Assembly (NCBI RefSeq): GCF_026626635.1
Contig: NZ_JAPNKA010000001.1
Coordinates: forward strand, 806,001 to 870,000
DNA: 64,000 nt
Source: Archangium lansingense
GTDB taxonomy: Bacteria; Myxococcota; Myxococcia; Myxococcales; Myxococcaceae
Reading direction: 5' to 3'
In this document: positions 42,661 to 51,853 of the stretch, in pieces
Position numbering within the stretch: the stretch's first letter is position 1
Layout of the letters: the number at the start of each line of letters is the position of its first letter
Position numbers and translations under genes: made by a program
The notes under the pieces: generated by a model
The model's database searches: none
Seen by the model: only the letters and a program-made list of their open reading frames with translations
Told to the model about the DNA's origin: nothing

Positions 42661-43188
42661 ATGTATACCCGGCGTGAAGTCATCGGAGTGCTGGGCTCGG
42701 GGACGGAGGCGCACCGGGCCAGGGTGGAGCCGCTGGCGCGGTGGATTGCCCAGCAGGGCTTCCACCTGCTGACGGGGGCGGGAGGCGGGGTGATGGGGGC
42801 GGCGGCGGAGGCCTTCGTGGCGGTGGAAGGGCGGGCGGGACTGTCGCTCGGCATCGTGCCGAGGGCGGTGGTGGACGGCAAGTGGCGGCCCAGGCCGGGC
42901 TACCCCCACGCGGCGGTGGAGCTGCCCATCCTCACGCACCTGCCGCTGAGTGGCGAACAGGGGACGGAGCCGATGAGCCGCAATCACCTCAACGTGCTCA
43001 CCGCGCGGGCCCTGGTGGCGCTGCCCGGGGGGGCGGGCACGGTGTCCGAGGCGGTGCTCGCACTGCGCTACGGCAGGCCGCTCATCCTCTTCGGCCCTCG
43101 CGAGGCCTTCCACGCCTTTCCCGTCGGGCTGGAGCGCACGGAGTCACTGGAGCGGGTCTGCGCCTTCCTGCGCGAGGCGGTGCGCTAG
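42661..43188 (+). CDS. LOG-like Rossmann protein (SLOG superfamily)
   Basis: 175 residues from ATG 42661 (MYTRREVIGVLGSGTE). GAGGGVMGAA and the PGGAGTVSE loop are the nucleotide-binding signatures of the LOG/TIGR00725-like group, with SRNHLNVLTARALVAL before it. Plant LOG enzymes release free cytokinin from nucleotide forms; bacterial relatives are often nucleotide phosphoribohydrolases or sensor proteins. The substrate here is unknown. An ATG further upstream (42535) would add 42 residues of no Rossmann character, so it was rejected. Confidence 0.8.
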   Translation: MYTRREVIGVLGSGTEAHRARVEPLARWIAQQGFHLLTGAGGGVMGAAAEAFVAVEGRAGLSLGIVPRAVVDGKWRPRPGYPHAAVELPILTHLPLSGEQGTEPMSRNHLNVLTARALVALPGGAGTVSEAVLALRYGRPLILFGPREAFHAFPVGLERTESLERVCAFLREAVR

Positions 43189-43262
43189 GACGAGGAGCGC
43201 TGGGCGCTCACCTCCTTACCAGGCGCCACCTTTGCCGTGGCGGGTTCATGGCCCCGCACCGT

Positions 43263-45221
43263 TCAACGCCGGGCTGCCTCCAGCTCCGTGCGCATCACCT
43301 CGCCCAGCGTCCGGACGAAGCCGCGGATGTAGTCCACCTTCCCCCGGCGCGAGGCCAGGAAGGGGTCCATCACCGTGCAGCGCAACACGGCCACCCCTCC
43401 GGCCCGCTCGTAGTCCTTGGGGGTGAAGCCGAGCCCCTCCACCGTGGGCAGCGCCGCCCGCCCGTACTCATTGGCCCGCAGCACCGTCTTCGTCACGTAG
43501 TAGTCCGGGCGCTTCAGCGTGTCCGGCCCGACGCTCAGCGCCCGGTAGATGCGGGCCATGAAGTCATTGGTCCGCTCCAGCGTCTCCAGGGAGGGGTGCC
43601 CCACCGCGAAACAGACGATGTTCAGGTCCGAGGCCGACAGCGGCACCACCTTGAAGGGCGCCCAGTCCCCGCTGGCAATACGCCGGTACAGCGCCATGGC
43701 CCCCTTCGCCGTCTCGCCCACCAGCCGCCCGTACCCGCTGGCGTTCAGCGGCAGCACCTTGTGGCTCATCCACACGCCCGCCGCCGCCGCTCCGGGCTTG
43801 GAGCCCTCGAAGATGGAGCGGCCCAGGTAGGCGCTCTCGTCGCCTCCCGCGTGGAAGAGGTACGGCGCCTCCACCGACACCAGGTCCCGCACCCGCTTGT
43901 CCCGGAAGGTGATGCTGCCCGCCGGGTAGGGCATGTAGCCCAGCTTGTGCGGATCAATCGTCACCGAGTCCGTCCGCTCCAGCGCACACAGGGCCCGGTA
44001 CACGCCCTCCGAGGGCCAGGCCTCCGGCGCGTAGTCCGCGAGCGTCTCCTCATAGGTGCGGCGCTCGCCCCCCGGCCCCCGGGTAATGGAGGCCGCGTAG
44101 CCTCCCCAGGCCGCGTCCGCGTGCAGATGGAACGCCAGTCCCAGCTCCCGCCCCAGCCGCTCCCGCAGGTCCGCGAGCAGGTCCAACCGGTCCACCGCGC
44201 TCTCCTCGGTGGAGCCCATCACCGCCACACAGGCGATGACCGGCTGCTGGCGCACCGCCAGCGTGCGCAGCTTGTCCTCGAGCGCCGCGGGGGACATGCG
44301 GAAGTTCGTATCCACCGGCACGTGGACGAGCTGCCGCGCGCCGATCCCCAGCGCCCGGCACGTCTTCTCCCACGAGTAGTGCGCCGTGGACGGCACCAGC
44401 ACCACGCCGGGCGGCAGCGCGTCCTTGAACTCGGAGGCCAGCCGCAGGCCGAATTCCTGGTAGCCCAGCCCCGCCAGCGAGTGGCGCGTCACCCACTCCA
44501 TCGCGTGGCCCGCGTCCCCCAGGTGGGCGCGGAAGCGGTCCAGCGCATCCAGCGTGGCCTCGGGCGTCACATTGAGGAGCTGCCACAAGCTCAGCTCGCG
44601 CAGGCGGGTCTCCCGGCCGTCCGGCAGCCGGATATCCAAATCCTTCACGCCGGCCGCCTCCGCGGCGTGCCGCAGCGCCACCGGGAGGTACTTCACGTTG
44701 CGCGCGACCCACAGGGCCTCGAAGTTGGCCACCGTGCCGCCCGAGGTCAGGTGCCCCCACTGCCGCTCTGGCGCGTAGCCCACCATCCGCGCGAGCTGCT
44801 CGGCCACCTCGAACTCCAGCCGCGTGGTGACGGGCGAGGCCTCCGCCGACACGTTGTTGGGGTTGTAGAGCATCGTGGCGAAGTAGCCGATGAGGCTCGC
44901 CATGGTGAGGTCCGAGCACATGTGCCCGATGTAGCGAGGGCTGAAGGAGGGCACGCCTCCCTTGAGCTGGCTCAGCAGCCCCAGCAACTCCTGCGACAGC
45001 ACGGAGAGGGAGGCCTCGTAGCCGGGCGCGCGCTTCTCCGCTTCTTGAATCAGGAAGCCGTCCTCGGGGTGGAGGTTGCGGCGCCAGAAGACATGGTCGC
45101 GGAAGGCCTCGAGCAACAGGCGCTCGAAGGTGTCGGCGTTCTCCCCCTTGGGGCCGAGGAAGATGGAGCCGAGATCGAGAGAGGCGGGTGAGGTGGTGTC
45201 CGGGCGCGGGGAGGTGCTCAT
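43263..45221 (-). CDS. PLP-dependent amino-acid decarboxylase (group II)
   Basis: 652 residues from ATG 45221, preceded by GAGGACCTC. A group II decarboxylase (glutamate/tyrosine/aromatic amino acid type): FSPRYIGHM near the N-terminus, LTSGGTVANFEALW, HADAAWGGYAA for the cofactor Asp, and Lys426 in DPHKLGYMPYP as the PLP Schiff base. It is longer than the usual 480-550 residues, with added segments before and after the core (RDLVSVEAPYLFHAGGDES; C-terminal KVDYIRGFVRTL). It resembles bacterial tyrosine-decarboxylase-like enzymes; the substrate cannot be read from the sequence. The gap to the NnrS gene is 147 bp, so it is probably a separate unit. Confidence 0.88.
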   Translation of the reverse strand: MSTSPRPDTTSPASLDLGSIFLGPKGENADTFERLLLEAFRDHVFWRRNLHPEDGFLIQEAEKRAPGYEASLSVLSQELLGLLSQLKGGVPSFSPRYIGHMCSDLTMASLIGYFATMLYNPNNVSAEASPVTTRLEFEVAEQLARMVGYAPERQWGHLTSGGTVANFEALWVARNVKYLPVALRHAAEAAGVKDLDIRLPDGRETRLRELSLWQLLNVTPEATLDALDRFRAHLGDAGHAMEWVTRHSLAGLGYQEFGLRLASEFKDALPPGVVLVPSTAHYSWEKTCRALGIGARQLVHVPVDTNFRMSPAALEDKLRTLAVRQQPVIACVAVMGSTEESAVDRLDLLADLRERLGRELGLAFHLHADAAWGGYAASITRGPGGERRTYEETLADYAPEAWPSEGVYRALCALERTDSVTIDPHKLGYMPYPAGSITFRDKRVRDLVSVEAPYLFHAGGDESAYLGRSIFEGSKPGAAAAGVWMSHKVLPLNASGYGRLVGETAKGAMALYRRIASGDWAPFKVVPLSASDLNIVCFAVGHPSLETLERTNDFMARIYRALSVGPDTLKRPDYYVTKTVLRANEYGRAALPTVEGLGFTPKDYERAGGVAVLRCTVMDPFLASRRGKVDYIRGFVRTLGEVMRTELEAARR

Positions 45222-45368
45222 GAGGTCCTCGTGTAGCCCCGGCCTCTGCAAGCCATGAGCCTCGGTCCTCCCCCTGGGAGCGTGTGACAAATGCTGCGCG
45301 TTGGAGGGAGAGAGCCGCAAATACTGCGCACCTCGCGAGCTCGAGGAGGCGCACTCCAAGCGTCAACT

Positions 45369-46547
45369 TCAGTATGGCGAGGACTCGCGCCGGGCCAGCG
45401 GCCCCAGGAAGAGCACCCAGAGCAGCAGGGCCAGCAGGAAGGCGCCCGCCGCGCACCCCAGCCACAACCAGAGGTGCGCCGGAGCCAGCGACATCAGCAG
45501 CCGCGCCACGAGCGCCGCCAGCAGCAGTACGCCCATCGTCACCACCTGCCAGGGGTAGCGCGAGAGCAGCGGCCCGTGCCCGCCGTGCGCGAGTACCACG
45601 TGCACCGACACCGCCAGCGTCATGAGGGCGAAGCAGCCGACGAACACCACGTGCAGCCCGGTCACGCGCAGCTCGGGCCGCAGCGCCACCAGCAGGTAGC
45701 CCAGCGGCAACAGCCACGCCGAGCCCCAGATGAGCCAGCGGTGCATGCCCCCTTGAGAGGGCGGGCGCCACAGCCGCACGGGCCCCACCAGCACCGCCGC
45801 CGCCACGGCCGCCCGCAGCGCGTGCCCCATCCGGGGGAGTCCCCAGGCCTCGAGCGGGAAGCTCGCGACGAACAGGAGCGCCGCCCCGAGGTGCAGACCC
45901 AGCCTCCACCGGCGCTCCGGCCCGGAGGCCACGCCCGGGGGCTGGCCGTGCAGGAACATGGGCAGCAACATGCCCCCCACGCCCAACACCAGACAGGTGA
46001 AGAGCCCCTGCAACAGCAGTCCCGTGCCGAGCCCGTGCAACCCCGGCACGCCCACCGGCGCCACCGTGGTGAGCAACGAGCCCACCGCCCCCGTCACGAG
46101 CGCCACCGGCACCCACACCATGCCCTCGGGCACCGAGCGGCCCGGCGCCGGCTGGCGAACGCGCGGCACCACGAACCCCAGCAGCACGCCGAGCTGCGCG
46201 AGGAAGAAGAGCTGCGACCACAGCCATGCCTCCACCCAGGCGCTCGCGGTGAGCAGCACCGGCAGCACCAGCGACGCCCCGAGCTGCACCGCCGAGGGCC
46301 CCACCGTCCCGGTGCGCCGGGGAATGAAGGTGAAGAGGAAGCCCAGCGCGAAGCACAGCAGGAAGCCCTGCACCAGCGCGAGCGCGTGGAAGGTGGAGCG
46401 CCACTGCATCGTGACGCCCACTGCGTACAGCAACCAGTGCACCATGCCCGTCCCACCGAGCACCACGCCCAGCGGGAACAGCAGCCGGTAGGGCTCGCGG
46501 CGCCATTCCGGTTGTGGGGGACTCGCTTCGGACACTCTCTCTGCCAT
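45369..46547 (-). CDS. nnrS: NnrS family membrane protein
   Basis: 392 residues with about twelve hydrophobic helices. Characteristic NnrS segments: YRLLFPLGVVLGGTGMVHWLLY, FHALALVQGFLLCFALGFLFT, IPRRTG, and late histidines in HVVFVGCF and HVVLAHGGHG. NnrS is a heme- and copper-containing membrane protein that protects against nitric-oxide stress, often near denitrification genes. ATG 46547 has GGAG seven bases upstream. The hemerythrin-like gene ends only 19 bp before it, so the two form an operon with a shared nitric-oxide or redox theme. Confidence 0.9.
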   Translation of the reverse strand: MAERVSEASPPQPEWRREPYRLLFPLGVVLGGTGMVHWLLYAVGVTMQWRSTFHALALVQGFLLCFALGFLFTFIPRRTGTVGPSAVQLGASLVLPVLLTASAWVEAWLWSQLFFLAQLGVLLGFVVPRVRQPAPGRSVPEGMVWVPVALVTGAVGSLLTTVAPVGVPGLHGLGTGLLLQGLFTCLVLGVGGMLLPMFLHGQPPGVASGPERRWRLGLHLGAALLFVASFPLEAWGLPRMGHALRAAVAAAVLVGPVRLWRPPSQGGMHRWLIWGSAWLLPLGYLLVALRPELRVTGLHVVFVGCFALMTLAVSVHVVLAHGGHGPLLSRYPWQVVTMGVLLLAALVARLLMSLAPAHLWLWLGCAAGAFLLALLLWVLFLGPLARRESSPY

Positions 46548-46566
46548 GATCAGGCTCCTCACTCGC

Positions 46567-47109
46567 TCAGGGCTTCAACCCGCGCCGCGCCCGCATCTCC
46601 GCGCCGAGCGCCTCCACGCTCCCGGCGGACAGCCGCGCCCGGGCCTCGGGGAAGAGCACGTGCTCCTCCAGCCCCAGGTGCTCGTCCAGTAGCGCCGAGA
46701 GCCGCGCGCTGTCCCGCACCAGCTCGCGCGCCAGCTCCCCGTGGCTCGCCGGAGACGTCCGCAGCAGGCGCCACCTCGGCAACAGCATCTCCAGCAGGGC
46801 TTCTATCTCCCGGTGCTGCCGCGCCATGTCCTTCAGCGCTTCCAACGCCTCCACCGAGAGGCCTGCCTCCCTCATCCGGTGCGCCAGCGAGATGTCCTCA
46901 TCCTCCACGTGGCGGGGCAACCCCACGGAGAAGTAGCGCTCCACCCTGGTGACGGCCTCCACCCGCTCCGCCGCCGGCACGTCCGGCAGGCGTGCGGCCT
47001 TCAGCGCCAGATCGGAGAAGGTGCGAATCCGCTCGTGGCAGTCGAGCAGCAGATGGAAGGCATCCCGCGGCGTCTCGGGAGCGGGTTGGAGGCGCAGGGG
47101 CACGAGCAT
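46567..47109 (-). CDS. Hemerythrin-domain protein
   Basis: 180 residues from ATG 47109. A four-helix hemerythrin/HHE fold with metal-ligand candidates in order: His in LLDCHERI, His and Glu in RHVEDEDIS, His and Glu in RQHREIEAL, and the pair in DEHLGLEEHVLFP. Hemerythrin-like proteins bind O2 or NO at a di-iron site and include RIC-type repair proteins. It lies 19 bp upstream of nnrS on the same strand, which supports a nitric-oxide or iron-stress role. A longer frame reaching 47430 has no family features. No obvious FNR or NorR box was found in the 230-bp region upstream. Confidence 0.88.
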   Translation of the reverse strand: MLVPLRLQPAPETPRDAFHLLLDCHERIRTFSDLALKAARLPDVPAAERVEAVTRVERYFSVGLPRHVEDEDISLAHRMREAGLSVEALEALKDMARQHREIEALLEMLLPRWRLLRTSPASHGELARELVRDSARLSALLDEHLGLEEHVLFPEARARLSAGSVEALGAEMRARRGLKP

Positions 47110-47339
47110 GGTGGGCTCTCGTCGTGCAATGGCTGATCCACGCACGCCCCGAGCGACGTCACGGCCAGGTGACTCCACGGGGGGGCGCAGGAATTGCGCA
47201 TGGCCACGCGGGCCCGCATGGCCTGCGCCCCGGTTGCTCGACGCGTGGCGGGTGCCGCCCATGGGATGGAGCCACTCCGAGCCGCCGCCGTGTGGGGCAT
47301 GAGGTTTGCTCGGCTCCCCGAGGGCAATGCCGTGTCGAG

Positions 47340-48104
47340 ATGAATGCTGAGCATCCAGAGCCGCTCCCAGCGCGTGTGCGGGCCGCCCTCGCACGAGGCG
47401 TCCAGCAGGGCGAGGGAATGCCGTTGGCACAGGCGCCGCGACTGCTCGAGCCCGGCGACCAGGCCCTGGAGGACGGCGTCCTACGCAACCCGGATGGCAC
47501 GCTGCTCATCGCCGTCCGCACGGAGATGCCCGGGGTCACGGGAGAGATGATCGACTGGTGGTTCGGCTGGCACCTGACCTCCTCGGAGCGCTACCGGCTG
47601 TGGCACCCGCGCGACCACGTCCGGGCCACCGTCGAGGAGGATCGCTCCTACCTGTCGGACGATCGCGAGCGATACGTGGGTAATGTCTCGTACGTCGACG
47701 AGTACATTGGCGGACGCCTCATGAAGCTGGCCATCGAGTTCGTCCCGCCAACCCTCTATGGTCTCGAGCCCGGCCGGTTCGCCGAGGCCCGGGTGGACAC
47801 AGCCGTCTGCGCGCGCACCGCCTTCCAAGGCTGGCCCCTCGCCGTGGGACACCTCATCCACCTCGTCCGTCGCGTCCCGGGCGGATGCGAGCTGCGCAGC
47901 CGCTTCTGGCTCGGCGATATCGAAGTGCGGCTGCCCGTCCTCGGCGGTCCTCTCTCTCGCCTGCTCAACCGCGCCTCACTGCGGCGGCGTGTCGCCCCCG
48001 ACGGGCTTGGGCTCGGCCTCCTGGTGCATTGCGCCGAGGAGATGAACCACCTCGCCCGTCTCCTGCCAGGGCTGTACCGCGCATTCCCTCGGCCAGGGCC
48101 GTGA
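47340..48104 (+). CDS. PhlG-like (DAPG hydrolase family) protein
   Basis: 254 residues from ATG 47340. The body matches the 2,4-diacetylphloroglucinol hydrolase (PhlG) family: MIDWWFGWHLTSSERYRLWHPRDH near residue 70, YVDEYIGG, then VGHLIHLVRRVPGGCELRSRFWLG and HCAEEMNHLARLLPGLY at the end. These hold the His and Glu residues that bind zinc in PhlG, which breaks a C-C bond in an acylphloroglucinol. Substrates of the wider family differ, so only hydrolysis of an aromatic or polyketide ketone is inferred. It is divergent from the hemerythrin gene. A weakly conserved upstream extension of the frame (from 46992) was not accepted. Confidence 0.8.
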   Translation: MNAEHPEPLPARVRAALARGVQQGEGMPLAQAPRLLEPGDQALEDGVLRNPDGTLLIAVRTEMPGVTGEMIDWWFGWHLTSSERYRLWHPRDHVRATVEEDRSYLSDDRERYVGNVSYVDEYIGGRLMKLAIEFVPPTLYGLEPGRFAEARVDTAVCARTAFQGWPLAVGHLIHLVRRVPGGCELRSRFWLGDIEVRLPVLGGPLSRLLNRASLRRRVAPDGLGLGLLVHCAEEMNHLARLLPGLYRAFPRPGP

Positions 48105-48219
48105 AGTTCCGGAGGTCCACGAACAGGAGCGTGACCTCGCGTTGCTCGCCTCGTGCGCTTTCCCGTCGCCAGGAGCATCCGGCTGTGCATGATGCGCCGC
48201 GCCAAAGAAGGAGGAGTAC

Positions 48220-48507
48220 GTGAAGAACCGTGGTGTGATGTTGGTGGCGGCCCTGGGCCTGGCGATGGTGCTGAGCGGCTGCAAGAACGACTGCGACGTT
48301 TCCTGCGGGACGTATCAGGAGTGCGTGAGCAGCGACTTCAACGTGGAGCGGTGCACGGACACCTGCAACGTGAGGTCGGAAGACTCGGACTTCGAGGCCC
48401 AGGCGAAGGAGTGTGCCGGGTGCATCCAGGATCAGGAGACCTGCTCCGAGACCGTCAACCGGTGCTGGGACGACTGTCTCGGTGTGGTGCTCGCTTCGCG
48501 TCCGTGA
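48220..48507 (+). CDS. Small Cys-rich lipoprotein
   Basis: 95 residues from GTG 48220 with AAGGAGGAG upstream. The signal peptide ends AMVLSGC, a lipobox; the mature part has ten further Cys (CDVSC, ECV, CTDTC, CAGC, TC, CWDDC), so it should be heavily disulfide-bonded in the periplasm or at the surface. Small proteins of this type are common in myxobacteria and have no known function. A strong hairpin follows 10 bp after the stop. Confidence 0.75.
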   Translation: MKNRGVMLVAALGLAMVLSGCKNDCDVSCGTYQECVSSDFNVERCTDTCNVRSEDSDFEAQAKECAGCIQDQETCSETVNRCWDDCLGVVLASRP

Positions 48508-48516
48508 AGAAAGATG

Positions 48517-48555
48517 CCCACGGCGCCGGGGTGGAGTGAGACCCGGCGCCGTGGG
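48517..48555. terminator. Bidirectional terminator between convergent genes
   Basis: A perfect 14-bp stem, CCCACGGCGCCGGG (48517-48530) with CCCGGCGCCGTGGG (48542-48555), has an 11-nt loop. On the minus strand it is followed by a T-rich tail (ATCTTTCTTC), so it ends the subtilase transcript; on the plus strand it follows the Cys-rich lipoprotein gene. Confidence 0.8.
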
Positions 48556-48579
48556 CGAGGCGCGCTCAGGAGGTACGCG

Positions 48580-49962
48580 CTACTGCGTGACAGGGACGAG
48601 CGTGTCCACCTGGGCGGTGCCCGTGTAGCTGGTGGGCGTGTTGAGGAAGCCCTTGAGCTGCACGCGCCAGGTGCCCGCGGTGGGGCGGGGAACGGACACC
48701 GACTCACCGGTGGAGGTGCCGTTGGCGCTGGTGCCCACCAGGTTTCCGCTCGGGTCGTAGACGAAGAGGTCCAGGTCGAGCGCCGGGTTGCCCCAGCTCG
48801 TGGCGATGCGCAGGGCGTTGGCGCCGGCGGGCACCACCAGGTTGTGCGTGTGCGAGGCCTCGACGAGGGTGACGTCCAGCACGGGCAGCTTCACCGACAG
48901 GCCCACGTTGCCGCTCCAGCCCGGCAGCGCCGTGGTGACGGTGGTGGTGCGGGTGCCGGCCGTCTCGGTGGCCTTGCGCACGGCGGCGTACGCATCCGCG
49001 TAGCCCGCGCCCGCTTCCCACACCGCGAGCTGCCGCGTGGTACCGGTGGTGGCGTCCTGCACGTACATGGGCTTCGCGGTGGAGGTGATGGCCGCCAGCA
49101 CGCCGTCCAGGTTGAGCGACGGGTTGACCTCCAGCATCAGTGCGACCAGGCCGCTCAGGTGCGGGGTGGCCATGGAGGTGCCATCCAGTGCCGCGTAGAA
49201 GGGCTCCGGGTGCAGGCCGTCCAGGCCGAGGTACGGCTGCGCGATGGTGGCCGTGGTGGCGCGCGCCGCGACGATGGCCACGCCCGGCAGGGTGATGTCC
49301 GGGTGGTGGATCGCATCGCCCGGGATGCCGCGGCTGGAGAAGTCGGCCAGCTGGCCCGGCACGCCCTGGGAGATGAGCGGGTTGGTGGCCGTGCTGGTGT
49401 CCTTGGCCGCGCCCGCCGCCACCGAGATGACGCACGGCGAGGCGCTGTACGGGTTGAGCGTGTCCGCCCCGGGGCCGTCGTTGCCCGCCGCGAAGGCGAC
49501 AATCATCCCCTCGTCATAGGCGCGCTTGGAGGCGATGCTGATGGGATCGAACGGCGCGAAGTGGCTGCCGCTGCTGCCCCACGAGTTGGAGATGACGCGG
49601 ACGTTGTACGTCTCGCGGATGTCGGGGTCCATCAGGAAGTCGAAGCCCTCCAGCGAGTAGAGGATGCTGATGGCCTCGCCGGCGCCCACGGCGATGAGGT
49701 TGGCGCCCGGGGCCACGCCCTTGTACTTGCCGCCGGACCTCGCGCCCGAGCCGCCGATGGTGCTGGCCACGTTCGTGCCGTGGCCACTGGTGAGGTCGCT
49801 GTTGGGCACGTCGATGTAGAGCGCGCCGCCAATGCCCAGGTCGACGATGGGGGCCACCACCTTCACGTTCTTCACCAGGTTGGGGAAGTCACCGTGGGTG
49901 CCGTCCACGCCCGAGTCGATTACCGGGGTTGCCCCCTTTCCTGGGTATTGGTGCGAGCGGAT
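48580..49962 (-). pseudogene. Subtilisin-like serine protease, 5'-truncated
   Basis: The open frame runs from 49962 to a TAG at 48580. It holds the complete S8 catalytic triad: Asp in TPVIDSGVDGTH, His in SGHGTNVAST, Ser in GTSMATPHLSG, plus oxyanion Asn in SNSWG / AAGNDGPG. A C-terminal about 100-residue beta domain (LDLDLFVYDPSGNLVG; TWRVQLKGF) is of the pre-peptidase/PPC type. Upstream of the Asp only about 13 codons are open before an in-frame TAA (49963-49965), with no start codon, signal peptide or propeptide. The first usable start, GTG 49908, is 2 codons after the catalytic Asp and would lose it. The gene is therefore probably a remnant cut by a deletion next to 49982. Confidence 0.75.
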
Positions 49963-49981
49963 TTATTTGGATCGCCCGGAA

Positions 49982-50620
49982 TTAATTCGAGGGGAGCGCG
50001 CTCGAATGGGCCGCCGGCTCCGGGCGTGGCGGGAGGAGGCGGACCGTGCGCGGCTCGCCGCCGATGTCGACGGAGAGGTACGGCTCGGTGACGGGCCAGA
50101 GGGACTCCGCGTCTCGCAGCTTCTGCGCGGGGATGACGAGGGTGCTCCCCGGCAGCGAGAGGACGTGACCCGGCGCGCTCCAGACGCGGTCCGGCAGCAG
50201 GAGCGCGATGGTGGGCGTCTCCAGCAGGGCCCCGGGCTGGGTGAATGACGCACGGGAGACGTGGACGGGAACGGCGGGAGTGCTCACGCCCAGGCTCTCG
50301 CAGGTACGGTCCAGGGTGCTCGAGCCCAGGAGCGCCCTGGCCGCGCGCGTCAGGGAGCGAAGTCCGGGGACGAAGACCTTGGACACGTCGGCGGGGGCGT
50401 CCGTGCCGGGCTCGCGGTGCGAGTACCCGAGGATGTCCTGGCCCTCTTCGTCGAGGTGGATCCGGATGGGCTGGGACTCGGACTCCTTGGGGGAGACGAG
50501 GACGACCACGGCAGGCGTGGCCACTGCGGCGGTGTCCGCCTGGGCCAGCACGTAGGCGCAGGGTGGCTCGTCCCGGGTGAGCGCAGCCACGGACAGTCCG
50601 GCCACCGCCAGTCCCATCAC
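49982..50620 (-). CDS. Exported protein of unknown function
   Basis: 212 residues from ATG 50620; the frame is open further upstream (SWKPLV before the Met), so the true start is uncertain. A hydrophobic N-terminus (MGLAVAGLSVAALT) suggests export or membrane anchoring. The rest is beta-rich (PAVVVLVSPKE; HVLSLPGSTLVIPAQ) with one Cys pair possibility and no recognised domain. Its stop lies 20 bp from the truncated end of the subtilase remnant, so the deletion that removed the protease N-terminus may have placed them together. It follows the Ig-lipoprotein gene by 123 bp on the same strand and might belong to that operon. Confidence 0.5.
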   Translation of the reverse strand: MMGLAVAGLSVAALTRDEPPCAYVLAQADTAAVATPAVVVLVSPKESESQPIRIHLDEEGQDILGYSHREPGTDAPADVSKVFVPGLRSLTRAARALLGSSTLDRTCESLGVSTPAVPVHVSRASFTQPGALLETPTIALLLPDRVWSAPGHVLSLPGSTLVIPAQKLRDAESLWPVTEPYLSVDIGGEPRTVRLLPPRPEPAAHSSALPSN

Positions 50621-50743
50621 CAGCGGCTTCCAGCTCCGCGTACCTGCCCACTCCTGCTTACGTGGCTCGCCGATGATGTCTCTCCCATCCCGAGTCCTGC
50701 CAGGGGTATTGAAGGAGGGAGGTGCGGTTGGATCTTCCGGCGC

Positions 50744-51853
50744 TCAGTACACCGTCAGTTTCAGGGTGATGGTGGACGGAGCAGGTGGGAGCAGCCCTCC
50801 CGCCGTGGCGGTGATGTTGAATTCGTACATGCCCGCCTGAGTGGGCGTGCCGGAGAGACGTCCCGTTTCTCCAGTCAGGGTGATGCCCGGCGGCAGGGTT
50901 CCGCTCGCCCGCTTCCAGGTGACGGAGGCGGGGGTGCTCTGGAGGAGATGGGTGTAGGGCGAGCCCACGCGCGCATCGGGAAGGGCGCTGCTCTTGATGC
51001 AGACCTCCGAGGACGAGCATGTGATGGAGGTGAGTTGGAGGCGCCGCACGGCGCTCTGCGGAGGCGAGTCGGAGTCCGTCACGCGGACATCGAACGGGGG
51101 CGTGCCTGAGCCCGCGTAGGCGGCCCCGTCGAGCTTCCCGTTGCTGCGCAGGACGATGCCCGAGGGCAGCCCACCATTGACGATCTCGAAGCTGTAGGGC
51201 GGCTTGCCTCCGATGGCCGAGAGGTACTCCACGTACTCCTTGCCGCTCTCGAAGTAGACGAGGACGTCCGGCCCGGCCAGATGCAACACGGGGCGGATCT
51301 GCATGGAGAAGTTCTGGCTGGAGCGCTGGGGCTCGGCGCCCTGGTCCACCACCTCGACGGTGAAGGAGTAGTCGCCAGCGGCGGTGGGCTTTCCGGAGAG
51401 CTCGCCGCGCGAGGTGTCCAAGGACAGGCCCGGAGGCAACTCCCCCGTGGTGGAGAAGGTGTAGGGCGGAGTTCCGCCGCTCACCTGGAAGCGGTGGAAG
51501 TAGCTCACCGTCTCCGTGCCAGTTCCGGGGCCATCTGGCACGAGCACGAGCTGCTGCGGGCCCGCGTCGGGCTCTCCTCCATCCGAGCCTGCGTCGGTGC
51601 CACCATCGGTGCCAGCATCGATGCCCCCATCGGTGCCACCGTCGGTGTCCATTCCCTGGGGCTCCTCGCCAGTGCAGGGCCCGCGCCCGCCACAGTCCGG
51701 CAGGCAGACGCCCTCGGCGGCCAGGCAGGTCCAGCCCGCCTCACAGCCCCCCTGCGCGTCGCACGCGGGGAAGCGGGAGAGGTCCGGTTGGAAGACGCAA
51801 GCTCCCACCCCGAGGAGCACGGCCAGCCCCATCCACCGCGGCCCAGGTCTCAT
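50744..51853 (-). CDS. Lipoprotein with three Ig-like (He_PIG) domains
   Basis: 369 residues. The signal peptide ends LLGVGAC, a lipobox. A Cys-rich segment (CDAQGGCEAGWTC...CLPDC) and a low-complexity TDGG/DAG linker follow. Then come three putative Ig domains of the He_PIG type, each with 'GtPPYtf....G.LPpGl.ld...G.lsG.Pt.aG.y.F.v': about residues 105-190, 195-285 and 290-369. Such repeats usually hold proteins off the surface or bind partners. Its first codon overlaps the stop of the preceding gene (ATGA), so it is translated together with the caspase-like operon. Confidence 0.82.
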   Translation of the reverse strand: MRPGPRWMGLAVLLGVGACVFQPDLSRFPACDAQGGCEAGWTCLAAEGVCLPDCGGRGPCTGEEPQGMDTDGGTDGGIDAGTDGGTDAGSDGGEPDAGPQQLVLVPDGPGTGTETVSYFHRFQVSGGTPPYTFSTTGELPPGLSLDTSRGELSGKPTAAGDYSFTVEVVDQGAEPQRSSQNFSMQIRPVLHLAGPDVLVYFESGKEYVEYLSAIGGKPPYSFEIVNGGLPSGIVLRSNGKLDGAAYAGSGTPPFDVRVTDSDSPPQSAVRRLQLTSITCSSSEVCIKSSALPDARVGSPYTHLLQSTPASVTWKRASGTLPPGITLTGETGRLSGTPTQAGMYEFNITATAGGLLPPAPSTITLKLTVY

